From positions 9,865,582-9,929,581 of the forward strand of contig NC_063262.1 in the NCBI RefSeq assembly GCF_019578655.1: DNA of 64,000 bases, read 5' to 3'. Shown here piece by piece: positions 58,383-64,000 of the stretch. The position numbers were made by a program, and so were the translations under genes. Each line of letters opens with the position of its first letter. Within the stretch, counting starts at the first letter, position 1. This DNA comes from Ricinus communis (taxonomy: Eukaryota > Streptophyta > Magnoliopsida > Malpighiales > Euphorbiaceae). The notes beneath the pieces were generated by a model that had not been told where the DNA came from, did no database searches, and worked only from the letters and a program-made list of their open reading frames with translations.

Positions 58383-58558
58383 TAAAAGATATAGAAAAGG
58401 ATAAACATGAAATGCGTAATTGTAATCTAATAGTAATTTTTTCTTGTATTTATCTTTTATTATTGATGTATATCTATAACTTGAAGTTGTTACCAATTTA
58501 ATATAAAAAGGGGCAAGCCTAACATAAATGGCAACCTTGAATTTCTCTCATTGTTTTA
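58383..58558 (+). repeat. 3' LTR of the 53688 copia element
   Basis: TAAAAGATATAGAAAAGG ... CATTGTTTTA, 176 bp, parallel to the 5' LTR with scattered differences. The ends form a short inverted repeat TAAAA...TTTTA. Confidence 0.85.
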
Positions 58559-58563
58559 CCCAA

Positions 58564-59130
58564 GCAAGTGCTTCTACTACTATGCCATCCACACTTGCTC
58601 CCAATAGATTAGTGCCTAGGAATGTATTTGTTAATACAAGAGGAAGAGGTACATATAAAAGTGTTGGACTAATAGGTGAAGGAAGTTCATAGGTATTGCA
58701 ACCAACTGCTAAGTGGAGGAAAAGGAAGAGGAAAGGGGAGAGGTGGAGGAAGAGGAAAAGGAAGAGGAAGAGGAAGGGGGAGAGGTGGAGGAAAAGTATC
58801 GTTGAAGCTACTCTAATAACTCAACCAGCACTAAGGAGACGAAAATTTTCAGGCTATGGAGTGTATATCAATGAAAGAATAGGTGCTGCAGTAGAAAATT
58901 ATGGGTTACCAACTGCAACAGTTGTCTACACACCAAGCACAATTTTTAGGTCATCTATTGTTACAATAGATATTGGCTTCAAACCTCATGGTTTGAAATG
59001 AAAAGGGAAAAATGTTGTAACTTCCAAGCAACTTCAGCAAGATGCATTGGCAAGGAGATTCAATAATAAAGCAAAAAGTAACTGGTGCTAGTTCACAATC
59101 AAGCACAACTACAGAAAGCAAGAACACTAC
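58564..59130 (+). pseudogene. MULE transposase relic, right part (tail)
   Basis: This continues the tail interrupted at 53687: ASASTTMPSTLAPNRLVPRN, then a Gly/Arg-rich run (GGKGRGKGRGGGRGKGRGRG, 58712-58795, in another frame than its surroundings) and IGAAVENYGLPT. MULE C termini of this kind are low complexity with Arg/Gly repeats. Ends in about 59100-59130. Confidence 0.65.
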
Positions 59131-59526
59131 TCCTGCCACTTAAAATGTAGTGAAACCTATACTTTTTTATCTTCAACACAATAGAAGTGACTTCACTTTT
59201 GTTTTTTCTAATAGAATATGTGCAACTGCTTGCAGAAATTTTGTTGTGATTTGTGGCTTAATTTGTAGTATTGCTATGTCATTTTGCTTCCAATTAGCTA
59301 TGGCTTGTTTGTTTGTAGTGTTAACTGTGGCAAGTTTTTTTTACTATCTTGTACGGAATATAGGAGAATTAGTTTGTGAATAAATGATATTACAACTCAA
59401 ATTTATAATTTTAAATTATTGTGAATTAGTGACTATAAACACTGTGAATTGCAAATTGTGTACACAGTCAATATATACAACAGTTTATCAAGAAAAACAT
59501 ATTAGCAATAAAAGTCAATTTCATTG
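59131..59526. other. Gene-free flank of the MULE relic
   Basis: It holds a 77-codon ORF (59150-59383) with a hydrophobic stretch that lacks any recognised motif. Rest AT-rich. Confidence 0.4.
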
Positions 59527-62455
59527 TGTCACGACCCCACCCGTGGGCCCGTAACCGGCACTAGGGAATGGGTAGGCTTAAGGCTACCGAAACCCGTAGT
59601 AAGCCTGACACTCACTGATTTAAACAAATCTCATCTCAAATTAATATTATTAAAACCACAAATTATCTTAATAGCTACATTCTACATAAATACTTGATGC
59701 CGGAAAAACTAGCGTAGACCTCAAGCTCGAAAATTACAACCGATACATTTACTATTACTCTGCGGAGAATCTAAGATTTACCAATTTACATACCAAATCA
59801 AATACATCACCCGATGATGAAGGAGTCAGGTTATCGAATAAGAGTCATGGAGAACTAAATACGAATCAAAAATATAAGTGGAGACCGCCGAGAGTGAGTT
59901 AAAATCATATATCTAAAACAGTTTTCAACATTTCAATATCACATTCATTTAATTTTAAAAATAATTAATAAATCACGCGAACCATACGTGTCATGTTAAA
60001 ACATATGTGTCATGCCATGCTTAAACAAAATTTATTCCACATGCAACGGGACGAAGTACTTCAGTATAACCCTAATCCCAACTCTAACATCTCGATTTAT
60101 TTCAACACTTATGTCTCAACTAACCTCAACTCTAACATTTCAAACCTCTCATTCCAACAGATCGGGCGCCCCAGAGAGCAAAGCTCGACCAGGGACCTTA
60201 CCTCCGGTCACTTAACTCTCGGCCTTAGCCTTTCGGCTCTCTTATCCAATAAGATCGCTCAGAGAGCATAGCTCGACCAGGGACCTTACCTCCGGTCACT
60301 TAAATTTCCAAATAAGCCAGAGAGCAATGCTCGACCAGAACCTTACTCCCGGCAACCACACTCTACTAAGCCCAGAGAGCGATGCTCGACCGTAAGGTAG
60401 TCCTAATCTTTCTTTCTCAAAATTTTTACCTCTTTACCCTTTTCCTATCTCTCTCATATTATATTGGAACACTCATCCAACTCCTATGTTCTACTGCCGT
60501 CCCATCCTGAGTCATCATGCAATATTAAAATTGGTGATAAAGGAAAAACATATTTAAATAATAATTAAAAGCATCAAGAAAATAATGATAATAATTAAAT
60601 GAAAAATTAAAATTGCAAATGAATAATCACAGTAGCAAATCAAATTTTATGCATGACACGTGCATAAGCGATATATGACTTTAACTCACAGGTTTGGCGA
60701 CCTCCTAGCTCTGCTCCGGTGCCTCGGTTGGAGCGAGCCGAACGAACTGACAATCTAGTCACGGAAAACAATTTATCAAAACGATGAAACAATTACAATA
60801 GATCCTAGGTCTAGATTCCTAGGACTGACTGTCTAAGAATCTCGACTCAGGAACTACCGAAAATTCGGCAGAACCTCCCCTACAACACGAACATTACCCC
60901 CCATAAAAACGGGTCCAGGACCTGCCAGAAAAACACTCCAAATATCCAACAATTTAAACAACGGGAGTCGGGTCCCCAAACTTCATTATTTTCCGACTCC
61001 GCCACACAGCACAAAATACGGGGCAAGCAGACTGACAGACAACTGGATTTAACCTCAGAGAACATTACTTGGCGGCAAGTCCAACTTACATTCCACCTCA
61101 CCAACCTGCCGACAAAACCAAGGGTTTCCACACAAGAAGGGCCAATTCTGATCCTGCTAAAAATTCACTCACCAAATTTCCTTCCTAATGACGTGTCCCT
61201 TACACACGCAGAAAATTCTTAACATCCACATCACATCATCAACGACATAACATCCATCTGATCGCATCAACCGATATAACAATGCCATCATGACACAAGA
61301 TTCCTCTTTGACTAAAATCCAAAAGCGTCCTATATTATCTAACATGGGGCCTACTACGCCACAGATTCATTCCCACATCAACTCAGCTTGTCATCCAGAG
61401 AATTCTCAAGCTAACACTATTTACTTTGAAAAATTTACTTATTTATTTACTTTATAATCATCACTAATAAAAGCTTTATTATCTTGGAAAAATACTTTTA
61501 TAAAATCGTAAAACCTTTAGCCATTTCTTTATATAAAATTTTACAATATCGCGCGCTAGGGTGATGATGCCCCTATCACCAAGGGTTGCAATGCACAATG
61601 TATGATGCATGTCCTAAAATGAATTTATGCATGCCTAACAGTGAAATGCCATAATGCATTCTTACAGGACTGGGCACAACATTGTATTTTAAAACACTTG
61701 TTCTACTTAGAAAAATAGATAATGTTCGCTTAAGTTTCTCTGGATTCTGAGTGTCTGAAATCACTCCTGCCACCTTTCTTAAGCTTCTTACAATCACCAA
61801 AACTCAACCATAGAGCTCTGACATCTACTCGACTTCCCAGGCACTACTTTCGGCGCTACTCAATAAGACGATGCCTGATGCGATGACGAGGCAGCTCATG
61901 ACATGACTGCAACCACGCTCTACACTAAAACTGACTGCGGTGCCCACCATCGAAACCACAATCAAAGCTTCTAAAGGCGGACTGCACTAATCACTTGAAG
62001 AAACATCACGAGTCTATCGCGCTTCGGATCCTCCCATCGCTACAAAGCACATTCTCAGCACGGCACCAAAGACAAGCTTACAAGAAAGGAAAGACTGACT
62101 CTCTAACAATGAAGGCTGAGACACTGGAGTCAATGAAAACAACAAGACAAACTTGATCCTAACTCCGCAGTACCAAGAAAAATCTTAACTTAGGTCGAAG
62201 GAAATCTAAACCTAAGCTCTGATACCAACTTTCCCAAAATTCTTTTATTAAAACATCCTTTATAATTTCTTCCAAAATTTTCCGATATATAATTTTACTT
62301 ATATAAATATGCTCTTGGGAAAATTTGAATAACCAAAATAAAAAAATATAATTTATTCCTTAAATAATTTACTTGAATAATTTCTTAAAATTTCAAACTA
62401 ATTGGATATAGAAAATAACTCATTTATTAAATATATTAAAATTCCGGGTATTACA
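59527..62455 (-). mobile_element. 2.9-kb insertion, family member 2 with primer site
   Basis: Exact edges: TSD CATTG at 59522-59526 and 62456-62460. On the minus strand it starts TGTAATACCCGGAATTTT and ends GGTCGTGACA, as member 1 does. The left 1.5 kb (to about 61020) and the right 0.2 kb (62232-62455) match member 1; the middle (61020-62231) is different and contains a full primer site TGGTATCAGAGC on the minus strand (62216-62227) followed by a leader-like non-coding sequence. So this copy is not a plain solo LTR; it looks like a deletion derivative of an element with a retained internal leader. Confidence 0.8.
60170..60390. repeat. Four spaced repeats inside insertion 2
   Basis: CAGAGAGC-x-AGCTCGACC units at 60170-60190, 60259-60278, 60318-60335 and 60371-60390, matching the array at 40361-40608. 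Confidence 0.8.
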
Positions 62456-63735
62456 CATTGCAATCCATTTTCTTTACACTTAATTTCAGTTTGCTAAATT
62501 GGAAGTATTTAAACAATTCTCACTAAAACTGACATTAACAACAACAATAAACTACCTCATTTACTATACATAACCAACTAACAGCCTCAAAAAAAAAATC
62601 CATCCATAACAGTGCCTTCTTAAATTATTCCTCATCCATATCAAATATTCTCGCTCTTTGAAGCAAACCTCAAAATGACATTTTTACATGGTCATTCATA
62701 GGAGGATCAAGCTGTAGAAAAAATCCACAAGTACCTACTCCCTGAAATTCAAAAAGAAATTCAAAATGAATCAAGAAAACTAAATCAATCTCAAATTAAA
62801 ACAATTTCACTTATCCTAAAATGATTGCAAACCAAAAAAATGCTAACTTGGATTCTTATTCGTCTAAAAACACTCTTAAAACTGCTGTTTTTCCATAATG
62901 ACAAATGGGATTGACGAATTATTAGTGTTCATCTCTATATTACCTTGATTTCAATAAATTTAAACACAAATATAGGTTTTAGTTATGTGGCAGATTAAGA
63001 ATTGGTAAAAACTAAGATTTGAGATTGTGTAGAAAAGATAGAGAAGAAGAGAGATAGAGATTGAATAGAAAATTTATTTAAACTGTAAAAAATTTAAAAA
63101 TTTTAGATTCCATGAATAAAATAGTCGTTAGAGTCCCAGACAGTATAATATTCAGTCTAAAACGTCTCCTCGCATTTGTAATCAAGCGAGAATCTGACTA
63201 GGACAAAAGGTGTTTAAATGTTAGAGAAATACAAAATCAAGGTGCCTGATAGATTAAGATATAAATTTAAGTGTGCATTTGACAAAAAAAAAAAAAAAGT
63301 TTAGATGCTAAATAGGCATTAAGCTTTAGAATATTTTAGAATTCACCCGATAAATATGAAATTTATTTGAAGATCATTTCTATTTGACAAAAATTAATTT
63401 AATTATAATAGATTTTATAAATTTAAATAAAATTGTAAATATTTCAATAACCAGAAAAAGGTTGCAACCTTAGATTTGTAAACAAAATTTAATCACAAAT
63501 TGCGCATAAATCAATCTATGCTTTTATATATAATCTAATAATAATTTTTCATCTGCCATCGTGAAGCACAAAAATATTGAACAAACCCGAAAGAAGACAA
63601 AGATTTATATGAAACAATAGAAACAAATTGACTCACAAAAAAGCCAACGAAAAGAACTTGGTTTTGTAAATCATCTCTTTAGCTAATCTTGTCTGGTATC
63701 AATCTGATCAGAGAAGCTTCATAAAATCAACGTCT
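62456..63735. other. AT-rich intergenic region
   Basis: No gene. Contains an A-tract (63284-63298) and the 3' flank of the terminal exon on the minus strand. Nothing else supported. Confidence 0.5.
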
Positions 63736-64000
63736 TTAGGCACTAACTGTCAAGTCCTTGGTTTCTTCAGTTTTTTTCTCCACAGATATTTCACTGTTGG
63801 ATTTGGGCTCTACTGCTGTGATAGCTTCAATTACCTTCTCTGTTTCCACCTTTCCAGGAGCATCAACGACAGCTAAGGATTCAGTCGGTTCAACTGGAAT
63901 TTCAGATCTTTTAATTGTTGATAACTTGGTTTCTAAGACTTCAACAGATTTTTCAGTAACTAATGGTTCTGCTTGTTTCACTACTGACTCCACAGGCTTT
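63736..64000 (-). CDS. 3'-terminal exon of an unidentified acidic Lys/Glu-rich protein (partial)
   Basis: The frame is open to the right window edge and stops in TAA at 63736-63738, so the visible 87 codons are the C-terminal end of a longer protein. It reads KPVESVVKQAEPLVTEK, then VEVLETKLSTIKR, PTESLAVVDAPGK and ends VEKKTEETKDLTVSA. It is rich in Val, Glu, Lys, Thr, with no hydrophobic core, so it is probably intrinsically disordered. No domain is recognised. It may be the tail of a stress- or membrane-associated disordered protein, but this cannot be decided here. Confidence 0.6.
   Translation of the reverse strand, partial: KPVESVVKQAEPLVTEKSVEVLETKLSTIKRSEIPVEPTESLAVVDAPGKVETEKVIEAITAVEPKSNSEISVEKKTEETKDLTVSA

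Larger units (their letters stand above)
53688..58558 (+). mobile_element. Tnt1-type Ty1/copia element with short, non-canonical LTRs
   Basis: The TSD CCCAA lies at 53683-53687 and 58559-58563, and removing the element rejoins the MULE tail frame (NTNVPPTQ-ASASTT). LTRs are 53688-53866 and 58383-58558. The parts in order are primer site, gag, CCHC knuckle, protease, integrase, RT, RNase H and purine tract. Stops are frequent; catalytic changes in the protease (DTR for DSG) and in RT (YVND for YVDD) show decay. Confidence 0.9.

Overview
The window is nuclear DNA of a flowering plant, most likely a eudicot. It holds two intron-style plant genes, large AT-rich intergenic tracts, many plant retrotransposon lineages (Athila, SIRE/Maximus-like and Tnt1-type Ty1/copia, Ty3/gypsy, L1-type LINE, CACTA, MULE, Cassandra TRIM), an endogenous caulimovirid and a nuclear copy of plastid DNA. 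Species cannot be fixed from the sequence alone. Only three host genes are credible: a peroxisomal-type acyl-activating enzyme on the minus strand (4316-5980), a three-exon flavonol synthase/anthocyanidin synthase-like 2-oxoglutarate dioxygenase on the plus strand (31165-33057), and the last exon of an unidentified acidic, Lys/Glu-rich protein on the minus strand (63736-64000). A small GRF-zinc-finger gene (7589-8132) looks broken.

Layout. 1-3760: 3' two thirds of an endogenous pararetrovirus, with capsid zinc knuckle, protease, RT and RNase H broken by stops and frameshifts, then an intact 269-codon ORF, direct repeats and a TATA-type promoter. 4316-5980: acyl-CoA ligase missing most of its A8 hinge loop. 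7589-8132: GRF gene. 8259-8430 and 9721-10024: tandem repeats, the second made of palindromic units. 10377-13500: Ty3/gypsy and LINE remnants. 15919-27396: an 11.5-kb Athila-type element with a one-mismatch target-site duplication (TSD), a truncated 5' LTR, an internal 0.9-kb tandem duplication and a plastid trnL-CAA-region insert. 27402-29686: right end of a CACTA element, interrupted by a complete Cassandra TRIM (28140-29001) with a perfect TSD and 5S-rRNA-like LTR sequences.

31165-33057: the dioxygenase gene, whose 3' end abuts an antisense copia LTR. 36970-38006: inverted LTR copy. 38522-52569: a nest of SIRE-like copia pieces (two elements, not one) with a 2.9-kb solo-LTR-like insertion (39757-42648, TSD CTAGT) and another LTR (45935-47030). 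52740-59130: a MULE relic split by a 4.9-kb copia element (53688-58558, TSD CCCAA) whose LTRs begin TA and end TA. 59527-62455: a second member of the 2.9-kb insertion family (TSD CATTG). 63736-64000: the terminal exon.

The genes do not form a pathway or operon. The window is best read as a nested transposon landscape around two metabolic genes. I found no wholly new system. The most distinctive items are the Cassandra element inside a CACTA ORF, the palindromic 51-bp minisatellite, the plastid DNA inside Athila, the non-TG/CA copia, the shared 2.9-kb insertion family with a PBS-bearing variant, and the motif changes in the two enzymes. Similarities to families are from recognition of motifs; no database search was run.
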